Source of the DNA: Vagococcus fluvialis bH819
GTDB taxonomy: Bacteria > Bacillota > Bacilli > Lactobacillales > Vagococcaceae
Reading direction: 5' to 3'
NCBI RefSeq assembly: GCF_900163795.1
Contig: NZ_FWFD01000008.1
Coordinates: 62,001 to 126,000 of the forward strand
Length of the DNA: 64,000 nucleotides
Shown here: piece by piece, positions 35,839 through 45,180 of the stretch
How the letters are laid out: each line of letters starts with the position of its first letter
How positions within the stretch are numbered: the first letter of the stretch is position 1
Notes under the pieces: model-generated
Database searches by the model: none
The model's input: only the letters and a program-made list of their open reading frames with translations
What the model was told of the DNA's origin: nothing
Made by a program: the position numbers and the translations under genes

Positions 35839-36540
35839 CTACCATTCAATTTCTGTAACAGGCAATGGCTTGTCATTAACCTCAATGCTTCTTACTTTGG
35901 CATCATTCACTCTAATCACTCGATCAGCCATTTTGGCAATCTCAGAATTATGTGTAATAACAATGACCGTTGTTTTTTGTTTACGGCAAGTATCTTCTAA
36001 AATTTTCAATACTTGTTTCCCCGTTTCAAAATCCAAAGCGCCTGTCGGTTCATCACATAAAAGTAACTTAGGATTCTTGGCTAAGGCACGAGCAATGGCG
36101 ACACGCTGTTGTTCTCCACCTGATAATTGAGAGGGAAAGTTTTGTTTTCTATGATCCAGATTAACTAAAGCTAAAACCTGATCAACGTTTAGCGCTTTAT
36201 TTGATACTTGAGACGCTAGATCAACGTTTTCTCTAGCTGTTAAATTTGGTACTAAATTATAAAACTGAAACACAAATCCCACATCTAGTCGCCTATAAGT
36301 CGTTAATTCTTTAGTATTATATTTAGCAATATCCACACCATCAACGATAATTTGTCCCTCATCACAGCTGTCCATACCACCTAGAATATTTAAAACTGTT
36401 GATTTCCCCGCCCCACTAGGACCAAGAATCACAACAAACTCCCCTTCTTCAATAGAAAATGATACTCCGTTATTTGCGACAATCACATTGTCACCCATAT
36501 GATAACGTTTAAAGATATTTTTAACTTCTACGTAGCTCAT
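35839..36540 (-). CDS. ABC transporter ATPase (MacB/LolD type)
   Basis: 233 residues. Walker A GPSGAGKST (about 40-48), Q-loop FVFQFYNLVP, signature LSGGEQQRVAIARAL, Walker B LLLCDEPTGALD and switch histidine ITHNSE. The FYNLVPNLTARENV stretch is typical of the MacB/LolD branch, matching its FtsX-type permease partner. The start has a GAGGTG ribosome site. Confidence 0.95.
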   Translation of the reverse strand: MSYVEVKNIFKRYHMGDNVIVANNGVSFSIEEGEFVVILGPSGAGKSTVLNILGGMDSCDEGQIIVDGVDIAKYNTKELTTYRRLDVGFVFQFYNLVPNLTARENVDLASQVSNKALNVDQVLALVNLDHRKQNFPSQLSGGEQQRVAIARALAKNPKLLLCDEPTGALDFETGKQVLKILEDTCRKQKTTVIVITHNSEIAKMADRVIRVNDAKVRSIEVNDKPLPVTEIEW

Positions 36541-36694
36541 TATGACACCTCACTTTTCTTATTTATTAATTATATCAAAGTAACCATCATTTTATAAATA
36601 AAATCCGTTTTCTATTATCAAAAACGTAAAACGAACTGTTGTTCTTATTGTGTTTATCCTTTATAATATATGTATTACATTTAGGGGGAAAACA

Positions 36695-37354
36695 ATGGCA
36701 AAGAAAAAACAACAAAATAAAAAACATCCAGCCACGATATTGATTGGTTTCATCATTATTTTAGGCTTAGCTTTTGCAGGGATTCAGATTCCTGATTTTT
36801 TTAATGACTGGTTACCAGCCACTCAAAAAACAACACAGGGACCAACAAGTAATTCCGGTGATAATCCTGGACCAATTGAACATGGCGAGGCTACTTTTAC
36901 TGCTGAAGAATTAAAAGATAATAAAAAAGGTTGGGTTCATTATGGTGAGTATGACTCCTATCATCGACCAACCACAGCCGATGCTTTGATCACACCTAAA
37001 ATGATTGGAACTGGTAGTAGTGCCAAACAAGAAATTAGACCACCTGGCTTCATTTCTGGTACTGATCCAAACAATCATTCACGTGGGCATCTAATCGGAC
37101 GACAACTTGGCGGGAGTGGTGAAGAGCCCAAAAATTTAGTCACCCTTTATCAAAATCCGGTTAATACCCCCTTCATGACAAAATATGAAAATATGGTCCG
37201 AAAAGCCGCTGATAATGGGGAAACAATCCGTTACCGTGTCATACCAGTTTACGAAGGGGATGTTGGTATGCCTGTTGCAGTAAAAATGGAAGGTAAAGGA
37301 CTAGCTAAGCATTCCAAAATCAACTTCAATGTCACGATTGAAAATAAAAAATAG
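36695..37354 (+). CDS. Membrane-anchored DNA/RNA non-specific endonuclease
   Basis: 219 residues. Residues about 13-32 are a single membrane anchor after a lysine-rich start; a P/T/G/N-rich linker (42-62) leads to a nuclease domain with SRGHLIGRQLGG (catalytic-type R130 and H132), then KNLVTLYQNPVNTPFM with the metal-binding-type asparagine, and ETIRYRV. The Asp of the common DRGH motif is Ser here, as in the toxin-type branch. EndA of S. pneumoniae is a comparable surface nuclease. Start ATG follows AGGGGG. The next gene, 12 bases on, may encode an immunity protein. Confidence 0.88.
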   Translation: MAKKKQQNKKHPATILIGFIIILGLAFAGIQIPDFFNDWLPATQKTTQGPTSNSGDNPGPIEHGEATFTAEELKDNKKGWVHYGEYDSYHRPTTADALITPKMIGTGSSAKQEIRPPGFISGTDPNNHSRGHLIGRQLGGSGEEPKNLVTLYQNPVNTPFMTKYENMVRKAADNGETIRYRVIPVYEGDVGMPVAVKMEGKGLAKHSKINFNVTIENKK

Positions 37355-37366
37355 GAGCTGGACTTA

Positions 37367-37735
37367 ATGTTTAAAGAATTACAACATAAACTAACATCAA
37401 CCGAACCACAGCACTATTTAGCACTCTTAAACGCACAAAATATTTCTGATTATCAAGGCTACCTTTTATTTAATCTAGCTAACTTAGATAACATCTTTTA
37501 TCAAAATTTAGATTTTTTAAAAGACGATGATATTTGGGGCAAGGAAGAACTTCAAAACTATACTGTCTTTGCTCAAACCATTGACAATGATTATATCTTG
37601 GCGACAACGACTTCTGTACTAGTTATTCCTTATAGTCTAAATAAGAAAGACAGTGAAACCTTTGATTTAAGCATTAATGAATTCTTAATAGCATTAGAAA
37701 ACCACACATTAAAGACAACAATACTATCTCTATAA
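37367..37735 (+). CDS. Small protein, possible SUKH-like immunity partner of the nuclease
   Basis: 122 residues, acidic, soluble, no signal peptide. The C-terminal pattern of a two-residue turn (NDYILATT), a strand with VLVIPYSL and a closing FDLSINEFL helix recalls SUKH (SMI1/KNR4-like) immunity proteins, but I cannot confirm membership. AGGAGCTGGACTTA precedes the ATG and the nuclease stop is 12 bases upstream, so the two are co-translated. If it is an immunity protein it would neutralise leaked nuclease in the cytoplasm. Confidence 0.65.
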   Translation: MFKELQHKLTSTEPQHYLALLNAQNISDYQGYLLFNLANLDNIFYQNLDFLKDDDIWGKEELQNYTVFAQTIDNDYILATTTSVLVIPYSLNKKDSETFDLSINEFLIALENHTLKTTILSL

Positions 37736-37745
37736 CTACTTATAC

Positions 37746-37798
37746 AAAAAAGCTCACTAACATTTAGCATCAACAAAGTTAGTGAGCTAATTAATTTT
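37746..37798. terminator. Terminator after the nuclease pair
   Basis: AGCTCACTAAC/GTTAGTGAGCT, an 11-bp perfect stem with a 16-base loop; the T-run on the plus strand is interrupted. Confidence 0.7.
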
Positions 37799-37850
37799 AT
37801 ATAATCTGTTCTCACTCATTTATTATAGCCGACATTTTAACTAGACATGG

Positions 37851-37856
37851 TATAAT
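37851..37856 (+). promoter_or_regulatory. Extended -10 promoter of the AAA ATPase gene
   Basis: TGGTATAAT is a consensus extended -10, about 33 bases before the start; the -35 is weak. Confidence 0.5.
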
Positions 37857-37888
37857 TAATGAACATTAAATAAAGGATGTGACGATGG

Positions 37889-38473
37889 ATGAGTCTAATT
37901 GTATTAATAGGCCCTCACGCTGTTGGAAAAATGACGGTTGGGAAAGAACTTGAAAAACAAATAGAAGGAAAACTTCTATTTAACCACCAAACCATTGATT
38001 TATACGCTAATTTTTTAGGCTACACCGAAGACGCTTTTCGTTTGTCCGATGAAACAAGAATCAATCTTTTTGAATCTTTTGTTAAGAACATTAAGACCAA
38101 CTTAACTAAAACAATCATTTTTACAGTATTAGCTGATTTTGATAGTTCATCTGATATCGATTTTTTAGAAAAAATTGCCTCTATTTTTTTAAAAGAGCAA
38201 CAAGTTGTTTATTTCGTTGCTTTAAACGCAGCTGTCGAGACTCGAATTAAAAGAAATATTCATGAAAATAGACTACAAGCTAAACCATCCAAACAAAATA
38301 TTACCTTTTCTCAAAATGAATTAATCACTAGTATGGAAAAATATCGACTAGAGACTTCCCTAGAAGAACTTCAGACATTATTTCCAAAAGTAACTTCTAT
38401 GACTATCGATAATACCTGTCTTTCACCACAACAAGTAACCAACAAAATAATTAAAAAATTTAACCTAAATTAA
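37889..38473 (+). CDS. P-loop ATPase/kinase-like protein
   Basis: 194 residues. The P-loop GPHAVGKMTVG at 7-17 and a nucleotide-kinase-like layout (a mixed region with VYFVALNA near 110-117 and ETRIKRN after it) suggest an AAA-type or shikimate-kinase-like small kinase. Proteins of this type are common in Firmicutes but lack a defined substrate. The second of two overlapping ATG codons is used; AAAGGATG precedes it. The next gene starts 13 bases on. Confidence 0.75.
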   Translation: MSLIVLIGPHAVGKMTVGKELEKQIEGKLLFNHQTIDLYANFLGYTEDAFRLSDETRINLFESFVKNIKTNLTKTIIFTVLADFDSSSDIDFLEKIASIFLKEQQVVYFVALNAAVETRIKRNIHENRLQAKPSKQNITFSQNELITSMEKYRLETSLEELQTLFPKVTSMTIDNTCLSPQQVTNKIIKKFNLN

Positions 38474-38486
38474 GGAGAACAAAACC

Positions 38487-39089
38487 ATGAAACAATTGTT
38501 TTTATGCTCATCATTCCAAGACTCTTATCAAAAACTAGAAAATTTTTCTACAAATAAACTTACTGGTAGTCAAGTCGCTTTTTTTAATACTGCTAGTCAA
38601 GTTGAAGAATATTCAGAGTACGTAGACCAATCTTTTAACCTTTTAAAAGAATTAGGCATGATTCCTTTCGTAGTCAATATAGAATCAACTACTTTAGAAG
38701 AAGTGATTGTTTCCGCAGATATTATTTTTGTTGCTGGTGGTAATACTTTTTATTTACTACAAGAACTTAGAAAAAGTAACGCAGATCAGCTGATTATCAA
38801 TCATATTAATAAAGGTAAATTATACATTGGAGAGTCTGCTGGCTCTGTCATTATGAGTCCAGATATTAATTACATTCAATGCATGGATGAACCTGAAAAA
38901 GCCCCTAATTTGAAAAGGACCGATGGATTACATGTTATCAATACTTACCCAGTTCCCCATGCAGAAACGGACTATCTTGGTGAAGCGGCTTTGAAGATAC
39001 AAGACATTTATCAAGATAGATTAGAGCTAGTTATTTTGAGAGATGATGACGTGATGATTTATTCTGATGTTAGCCCGTTGGAGCCGTAA
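38487..39089 (+). CDS. Peptidase E-like / type 1 glutamine amidotransferase-like protein (S51)
   Basis: 200 residues. VAGGNTFYLLQELR near 89-102 and GESAGSVIMSP near 115-125 are the family motifs; the serine in GESAGS is the nucleophile of S51 dipeptidases. The C-terminus includes a PVPHAETD histidine. Substrates (alpha-aspartyl dipeptides in E. coli) are not proven for this branch. AAGGAGAAC precedes the ATG. Confidence 0.85.
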   Translation: MKQLFLCSSFQDSYQKLENFSTNKLTGSQVAFFNTASQVEEYSEYVDQSFNLLKELGMIPFVVNIESTTLEEVIVSADIIFVAGGNTFYLLQELRKSNADQLIINHINKGKLYIGESAGSVIMSPDINYIQCMDEPEKAPNLKRTDGLHVINTYPVPHAETDYLGEAALKIQDIYQDRLELVILRDDDVMIYSDVSPLEP

Positions 39090-39114
39090 AATTTTTTTTG
39101 TTTGATTTGACTGT

Positions 39115-39162
39115 AAAAAAAGATTGTTATAAGAATTATCATTCTTGTAACAATCTTTTTTA
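39115..39162. terminator. Bidirectional terminator
   Basis: AGATTGTTATAAGAAT pairs with ATTCTTGTAACAATCT around a 4-base loop with A and T runs on both sides; it separates the S51 peptidase gene from the WxL locus. Confidence 0.9.
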
Positions 39163-40191
39163 TTATTTTTGTTTTCTAAATTTAACATATAAAAACCAAA
39201 TAGTAGCTATTAATAGAATAGCTATAAAAACCCCAACATATATATATGTATAATTTTTTTTCTCTTTTATATTTTGATTAGTCTTGTTAAATTTATCAGC
39301 TTCTTCTTTTGTTATTTCAAAATCTTGATTCCACTCCCATTTTTGTTGTGTATCCTTTGATTGTGCGACCATATGGACCACATATTTCCCTGCTTTAAAG
39401 GGTTCATTTTCCCAATCAACTTTAAAATTAAAATTAGATTGTGGCGCAAATCGATAGTTACTTTCATTTTGTTGATGTAAAGGTTTAGAATTGCCTTTTT
39501 CAAAAACCTCCGCACTATACGTTATATTTTCAAGTACAACCGGCTGATTATTTTGAATATTAATTTTAACATAATTATTTCCATTTTCTTGATCTGCAAA
39601 TGCTTTTATTAAATTTAATTCTGCATCGATTTTCGTTTCTGATTCGCGTAAATTAATTCCTGTCGTATAGACAGTTCTATTTCTCATTTGTAAATCAGAG
39701 TCTGCTTTTTTATCCCCAGTATCTTCCTCTTCAAAAATACGGACAGCACCAACTATAATTCCTTTGAAATTATTTTCTGGCATTTTTAATTTAATTTTTA
39801 TTGTCTCTTTAGAAAAAGGTTTTATCGTCATTGATTTATTAACTGCTGCTATATCTTCTAGGGAAAGCTTCAGTGAATCATCTTTCTTAAAATCATCCTC
39901 TTTATTAGAATAATCAATAACACCTACATCATTTGTAGTTGCATTGTTGATTTCAGCTTTTATTTTTTTAGTTTCTTTGGTCAAATTGCTAATTTCTAAA
40001 TCTAAAATTTGCTCTTGATTCGGCTCCATTTTTAAATCATAATAACCGACATTCTTATTGATTTGGTTTTCCGGTAGAATTGCACTTATAGATAGAGGAA
40101 AATCATCATTTGCTTGCGTATTTTCCGAAGTAATCACACAAAATAAGACAGAAAGTATTACTATTTGAATTGTTTTTCCTATGTATTTCAT
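39163..40191 (-). CDS. DUF916/DUF3324 WxL-interacting surface protein (1 of 3)
   Basis: 342 residues. Signal peptide (about 1-26), a DUF916 domain (about 30-150, with YYDLKMEPNQEQILDLEI and NNATTNDVGVIDYS) thought to bind peptidoglycan, a DUF3324 domain (about 160-300), one membrane helix and a short basic cytoplasmic tail. It is most similar to the 381-residue copy at 48326; both have AILP-NQ-NKNV near the N-terminus and KWEW in the second domain. It is alone on the downstream end of the locus, 100 bases after the large WxL gene. Confidence 0.92.
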   Translation of the reverse strand: MKYIGKTIQIVILSVLFCVITSENTQANDDFPLSISAILPENQINKNVGYYDLKMEPNQEQILDLEISNLTKETKKIKAEINNATTNDVGVIDYSNKEDDFKKDDSLKLSLEDIAAVNKSMTIKPFSKETIKIKLKMPENNFKGIIVGAVRIFEEEDTGDKKADSDLQMRNRTVYTTGINLRESETKIDAELNLIKAFADQENGNNYVKINIQNNQPVVLENITYSAEVFEKGNSKPLHQQNESNYRFAPQSNFNFKVDWENEPFKAGKYVVHMVAQSKDTQQKWEWNQDFEITKEEADKFNKTNQNIKEKKNYTYIYVGVFIAILLIATIWFLYVKFRKQK

Positions 40192-40253
40192 TTGATATCT
40201 CACCTTATTAACTATTTTTTAGATTTCTAAAGTTTTCATAATAAAGAATAAAA

Positions 40254-40293
40254 AAGAAATTGAATATGAGTTTTCACTCATATTCAATTTCTT
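40254..40293 (-). terminator. Terminator of the large WxL gene
   Basis: AAGAAATTGAATATGAGT, 4-base loop, and its perfect complement (18 bp stem); only a short T-run follows on the minus strand. Confidence 0.8.
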
Positions 40294-40302
40294 AAATAAT
40301 TA

Positions 40303-43300
40303 CTATAAAGCATTTCTTAATTCCCAAGTTATTTCACCATTCGAATATTCTCCGCGTGTATTTCCTGGATAAATATCTAGGTAAATTCCCATTTTTTGTT
40401 CTTTACTTCCTGGAAGTAAAGGAACATTACTAATGAACGGAGCTTTATTATTAGATGTAATCATCTTAATTGGTTTTTCATTTTTATCAATTGTTACTTG
40501 AGACTGTCCATCTTCTGAAATATAGTACAATCTACCTTTTAGAGGATTTCCAGCATTTGTCATTTCAATTGATTGTTTTGCAAATAATTTCCAACCACTT
40601 TCTGCTCCTTGGGTATTGATTATTTTCATTTTTTCTCTATCATCAGCTTCAGAATCATCCTTTTTAATTTTCGGACTAACTTCTTTCTGCTCTACTGCAC
40701 TCAGTTTTTGACTGCCGAAATCAAAACTATCAGGTTGCTCAAGTATTACTTGGCCTTTATAGTATAATTCCACTATAAAGTTTTTAGTAGGTACTTTATC
40801 TGTCGGAGTAATTTCTGCCCCGTCAACTTTTACAATAGTTTTAATATAATCATACCCTAAATGTTTTTCATCTTGATATTTTTTTAATTCGGTTTTGAAA
40901 TTAGCAGATACATTTATTTTAACTGGGTCTTTTTTATATTCTGGATAACTTGGATCTTTTAAATTTCTAATTTTTTCATTTTTCCCAGTCGGGCTTGTAA
41001 CATAATGAATGAAACTCATTTCTACATCCTCTGTTACTTTTACAGTAACCTTTATATTAGTTAACTTATCTTGTTCACCAAATTTCTTACTTTTAACTGT
41101 TATGAAAATATCTTGTGTTCCATTACCTTTAAAAACAGGAACAACGTCGTCTTTATATGTTACTTCATAATCATCAAAATCAAAATCTTTATCATAAGTG
41201 ATATCAAGATATCTAGCAGGGTCTCCAGCAGGATCTCCAGCATTTACAGTAATATCAGTTTTAGGTACTGCCGTAATTCTAGGTATGTATTTTATAATTT
41301 GAGTCTCTTTTGATTTATTTTTTTGAACAATATCTGAATCTAAAATATCTAACTTAAATTTATTAAATGCCTCTATCTTAAATTCAAATTGTCCTGCTGT
41401 TTTATTGTAATATTGTACAATTTCCTCAGAATCCGTTCTTATTTTTGAATTTTGTACTAATGTAATGTGAGATTTAGCTTTATTTCCAGCTGGATTATAT
41501 TTATTATTAAACAAGAAAGGGTCTTTAAATCTAACTGTAATAGTCTTGTTAGCCTCATTAATTAATACATCATAAATTTTGTTGCCCGTATTATCAAGTA
41601 CTACATCATCTTGAAGAACTTTGAAATCATCACTACTAACATTTTCCAACAAAGGTTTATAATCAAATACTACATCCAAAGTCTTTACCCGATGAGCTTC
41701 ACTTGGCATATTGGCATCTAATTCTTGAACAAATTTGGGTTTATAGACTAAATCTTCTTTTTTACTGATTTTTTGATTTGCTTCTGGTTTAATTTCAACG
41801 GATGAGTAATCCGGTAGAATGAAGTCAGTTGCTTTTACTTCTAATTCAGATGTTACTACTTCACCAGGTCCTACTTTTCCGCCAGGAAATAAGAAGCCCC
41901 ATCCTGGATGCTTATTTGTTCTATTTGGAATTACTTTTCCGTTAGAGTCCCTTAAATAAATTTCCTCACCTTTAGGTTGCGAAGGGTCAAAAATAGGAGC
42001 ATTAGCTGAATTACCAGGAACATCCCAATCAGGTGCTATATTATCTACGTTTTTAAATTCTTTAACATACATGGCATTTGGACCTGTACCAGTTTCATTT
42101 TCTGCACGATAAAAAGCTAGATAGTAGTCTTTGTTCAAAATTTTAAGATTTTTTTCAAAGAAATATATACCCTCTGAATTTCCTAACGTTCTCATTTTAG
42201 AATCTTTATGCAAACCATTAATATCAATATGAGAAGCATAGTAACTTCTAAAGGTTTTCTGTTCAGGAAATGAATTCAATATTTTATAACTCATTGTTCC
42301 AGAGCCAATCCCATCAGTCGATTTCAATGTTATCGCCACTGGAACCTTAATTCCTAAACCACTCCTACCTTCTCTTACTGTATAGTCACCATAAATTATC
42401 ATGGTATTTTTATCATTACTTAAATAGACTTCTTCAATTTTAGAAAGCGGACGACTAGATAGCTTTTCTTTATCATACATATTCCACTCATTAAGTGGTG
42501 AAGGGTTTATTATTTTATTTGCATCATCAACAGTAACAAAACCAAATCCTGAACCACCGAAAGCTTGTGAATCTCCATCACTTTCCACTGTATCATATGA
42601 GTGGGAATAACTAGTCAAAGCCCCAGTTGGTTTTTCTTTATCATATGTAATTACTCTTGGATTAGCAAAAGACACTTTTTTAAATTTGTAGTCTGCATTA
42701 ATAGATGTGTATTGTCCACCAGTATAAGTATTGTCTATTATTTTATTCAATGTATCCTTGGTAGTATCATGACCACCCACTACAAAGAAATTTCTTACAT
42801 CAGTATAATCATTAATTCTATTTGTTTTAATTTCTACAGGAGCCATTTTATTAATTTTTTCATAATCATCTAAAGATATTTTTGATTGCTCATTAATCTT
42901 TTCATAACGCTCCGGTAGATAGTCATCATCTACTATTTCTTGTTCTCCTACAACCATCTTCCAGTTAAAATTAATTTTACCATTCATAGGAACTGCATTA
43001 TTAAGTTTAGATTTAAATTTAACAACATTTTTACTTTTATCTCCTAATATATGTCCTGGTACGTAAGGAGATCCTTCTACATTAGAAGTAAGTGGCGGTT
43101 GGCTAGCAATTTCTGCTTTAGTATAACCTTTCTCTAAGCCTGAACCGTTAAATCGGTTAGCATTAGTTCGGTCAAAACCTGTATAGCTGTTAACATTTTT
43201 ATTATTCGTTATTGTCCAACTTTCCGGACCATCTGTTTCTGGAAAGTTAAATGTTGTTCTAATATCTTTTGTTAAGCTTCTATCACCGTTTTTATACGAC

Positions 43301-44073
43301 AACCCTTTATTATCACCAACACTCTGGATTAAACTATCAACTTGTCCAGCACCAGTATTAGCCGGATTAATCACATCTCCAAAATTAAGTTGAGTAGTAT
43401 ACATGATCATCATATCTTGCGGAGCCCCTGAAACATTAGTTACTTCATTCAATACTTCAAGTTCAGGACTATCATTTTGACTTATAATCGTTGACTCAAT
43501 GACATACATTTCAGTCTGATTTTTAGCATTACTTGTGGTGACACTTAATAATTTTAGTTCTGTCGTTGTTTCATTTTTTTTAGTAAAAAAAGTTGTTTTT
43601 TCGGGTCTTAAATATAATTCATCAGAAGTTGAAGTGTTTCCTTTCTTATAAAGACTAAATCCTGATGTTTTAGAATTCCATAAATATCCTCCATCATTGT
43701 AAGACTCATATTTTCCAGCTTTATATTCACTAAAAACATTTATAGCAAAGCTACCGGTATTGGCATTACTACCATCACCTAAAACACCAGAAGCAACAAA
43801 AGGTTTCATATTACCTGAATTAAAAGGTCCAAAAGAGACTATTTGCTTATAATCTGCGGTTACTCCCTTAGTAACTGTTTTTTCCAAAGTTGCCACAGAA
43901 TTCTCTTTTGCTGGTTCATATCCAGATGCTTTTAGCGTATCTATTCTTTCAGGATAGTACGGCCCATCATTAGCTTCAGATATACTGGGTATTAATGTAC
44001 TCATTCCTATTATAATGAGTAATGTAGAAGCGATAAAAGTGACATTCTTTTTTTGTAATCTCAATAGATTCAT
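40303..44073 (-). CDS. Large WxL-domain surface protein
   Basis: 1256 residues. Signal peptide (about 1-35), a long exported region that I do not recognise, beta-sandwich-like segments (VTVNAG-type and MucBP-like SFIHYV near 990-1100), and a C-terminal WxL domain of about 190 residues with GWKLF and a final ITWELRN. No LPxTG or membrane anchor, so attachment is through the WxL domain. A helical/charged KTKPKLD-like linker is absent. ATG at 44073 is chosen because TTGGAGG lies 9 bases upstream and the frame before it lacks a site. It has its own promoter and terminator. Confidence 0.88.
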   Translation of the reverse strand: MNLLRLQKKNVTFIASTLLIIIGMSTLIPSISEANDGPYYPERIDTLKASGYEPAKENSVATLEKTVTKGVTADYKQIVSFGPFNSGNMKPFVASGVLGDGSNANTGSFAINVFSEYKAGKYESYNDGGYLWNSKTSGFSLYKKGNTSTSDELYLRPEKTTFFTKKNETTTELKLLSVTTSNAKNQTEMYVIESTIISQNDSPELEVLNEVTNVSGAPQDMMIMYTTQLNFGDVINPANTGAGQVDSLIQSVGDNKGLSYKNGDRSLTKDIRTTFNFPETDGPESWTITNNKNVNSYTGFDRTNANRFNGSGLEKGYTKAEIASQPPLTSNVEGSPYVPGHILGDKSKNVVKFKSKLNNAVPMNGKINFNWKMVVGEQEIVDDDYLPERYEKINEQSKISLDDYEKINKMAPVEIKTNRINDYTDVRNFFVVGGHDTTKDTLNKIIDNTYTGGQYTSINADYKFKKVSFANPRVITYDKEKPTGALTSYSHSYDTVESDGDSQAFGGSGFGFVTVDDANKIINPSPLNEWNMYDKEKLSSRPLSKIEEVYLSNDKNTMIIYGDYTVREGRSGLGIKVPVAITLKSTDGIGSGTMSYKILNSFPEQKTFRSYYASHIDINGLHKDSKMRTLGNSEGIYFFEKNLKILNKDYYLAFYRAENETGTGPNAMYVKEFKNVDNIAPDWDVPGNSANAPIFDPSQPKGEEIYLRDSNGKVIPNRTNKHPGWGFLFPGGKVGPGEVVTSELEVKATDFILPDYSSVEIKPEANQKISKKEDLVYKPKFVQELDANMPSEAHRVKTLDVVFDYKPLLENVSSDDFKVLQDDVVLDNTGNKIYDVLINEANKTITVRFKDPFLFNNKYNPAGNKAKSHITLVQNSKIRTDSEEIVQYYNKTAGQFEFKIEAFNKFKLDILDSDIVQKNKSKETQIIKYIPRITAVPKTDITVNAGDPAGDPARYLDITYDKDFDFDDYEVTYKDDVVPVFKGNGTQDIFITVKSKKFGEQDKLTNIKVTVKVTEDVEMSFIHYVTSPTGKNEKIRNLKDPSYPEYKKDPVKINVSANFKTELKKYQDEKHLGYDYIKTIVKVDGAEITPTDKVPTKNFIVELYYKGQVILEQPDSFDFGSQKLSAVEQKEVSPKIKKDDSEADDREKMKIINTQGAESGWKLFAKQSIEMTNAGNPLKGRLYYISEDGQSQVTIDKNEKPIKMITSNNKAPFISNVPLLPGSKEQKMGIYLDIYPGNTRGEYSNGEITWELRNAL

Positions 44074-44162
44074 CTCAGACTTCCTCCAAATCATTTTTCT
44101 CAATTTTCATTAAAAATCAAATATTTAACAGACATTTATAAGTCATAAAACTAAAAATTTTA

Positions 44163-44174
44163 TACTATATAGTA
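44163..44174. promoter_or_regulatory. Palindrome at the predicted start site of the large WxL gene
   Basis: TACTATATAGTA is a perfect 12-base palindrome that begins 3-4 bases downstream of the -10 and covers the expected +1. It could bind a dimeric regulator; AT-rich chance palindromes are common, so support is modest. Confidence 0.3.
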
Positions 44175-44177
44175 CTA

Positions 44178-44206
44178 ATTATAGCATTTTGATATTTAAG
44201 TTTCAA
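44178..44206 (-). promoter_or_regulatory. Promoter of the large WxL gene
   Basis: Minus strand: TTGAAA, exactly 17 bases, TATAAT preceded by TGC (extended -10). The leader is about 100 bases. This explains most of the 359-base gap to the next gene. Confidence 0.8.
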
Positions 44207-44380
44207 TATTATAAACAATTTTGTCAAAACATTTGCATATTAAGTAAATAAAGAAGTTTTCTATAGATGATAAGAACTATTGTTTTCATTCTTATATATA
44301 ATTTAAACTAATATTATTTAATTTGAACAAAAATACCATTCCATGTTACCTCTCTATTCAAATTGACTCTTTTTTTAATA

Positions 44381-44413
44381 AAAAAAGAGTACTTTAAAGT
44401 ACTCTCTTTTTTT
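44381..44413 (-). terminator. Terminator of the 44433 WxL gene
   Basis: AGAGTACTTTAAAGTACTCT is a self-complementary 20-base stem flanked by seven A and seven T. Confidence 0.9.
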
Positions 44414-44432
44414 ATTTACTTATTATAAAAAA

Positions 44433-45146
44433 TTATTGACCAGTGTAAGTATCAGCTAATACCCATTTAATGTTACCATTATATTGTGTATTTTCTTCTG
44501 CATTAGTGATATTTAATGTAGCATAGTTAACTCTTTGAATTGCTCCACCACGTACTGCAGTTTCACCAGCAGCTACATTTTTAACTGCCATAACTTTTTG
44601 AGCGCCACCACCGATTGGTAATTTTAATGTATCATCTGTTGCAAAACTGATATATTTGTCAGCTTTTTCTGCTCCAAAGTCAATAATTGCAGCTGCGTCA
44701 TCTGGTGAAGGCATAACCCAATCTTTACCAGTTAATTTGTCTGCTGGTTTCATTTCTTGAAGTTTACCAACAGATAAATCTAAAGAACCATTTAGGCTTT
44801 TAGCATCTGCTGCAGCTCCATCAGTCATTTCACTTAAATCAGCAGTAAGAACCCAACCGCCTACTTTGTCTTCTAAACGATCATCAAATACAGCCATAAC
44901 ATTTTTCTTAGCTGGATCAGTTTTAAATTGAGAACCTAAATCATTTGCTTCACCAAAATTGAATGCTTTTGGATAATAAGCAATGTTTAAGCTATTTGTC
45001 CAAGGGCCAGTACCAGTACCGTATTCATTAAAACCAATTCCTACTGTTGTATTTGCTTCTTTTGCTGCATCTACTTGAGTAGTAGAAACTGTTGCTACTA
45101 AAACAGTTGCTGCTACCAATGCTAAACCAAACATAGATTTTTTCAT
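44433..45146 (-). CDS. WxL-domain surface protein
   Basis: 237 residues, the typical size of a stand-alone WxL protein. Signal peptide (about 1-27, ending QVDA). Two WxL motifs: GGWVLTADLS near 95-104 and KWVLADTYTG at the C-terminus, with a DFGAEKADKY region between. Such proteins bind peptidoglycan non-covalently. It has its own extended -10 promoter and a strong terminator, so it can be expressed at a different level from the neighbouring genes. Confidence 0.95.
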   Translation of the reverse strand: MKKSMFGLALVAATVLVATVSTTQVDAAKEANTTVGIGFNEYGTGTGPWTNSLNIAYYPKAFNFGEANDLGSQFKTDPAKKNVMAVFDDRLEDKVGGWVLTADLSEMTDGAAADAKSLNGSLDLSVGKLQEMKPADKLTGKDWVMPSPDDAAAIIDFGAEKADKYISFATDDTLKLPIGGGAQKVMAVKNVAAGETAVRGGAIQRVNYATLNITNAEENTQYNGNIKWVLADTYTGQ

Positions 45147-45180
45147 TATAAAATCTCTCCATTCTTTTCTCTTTTTTTTA

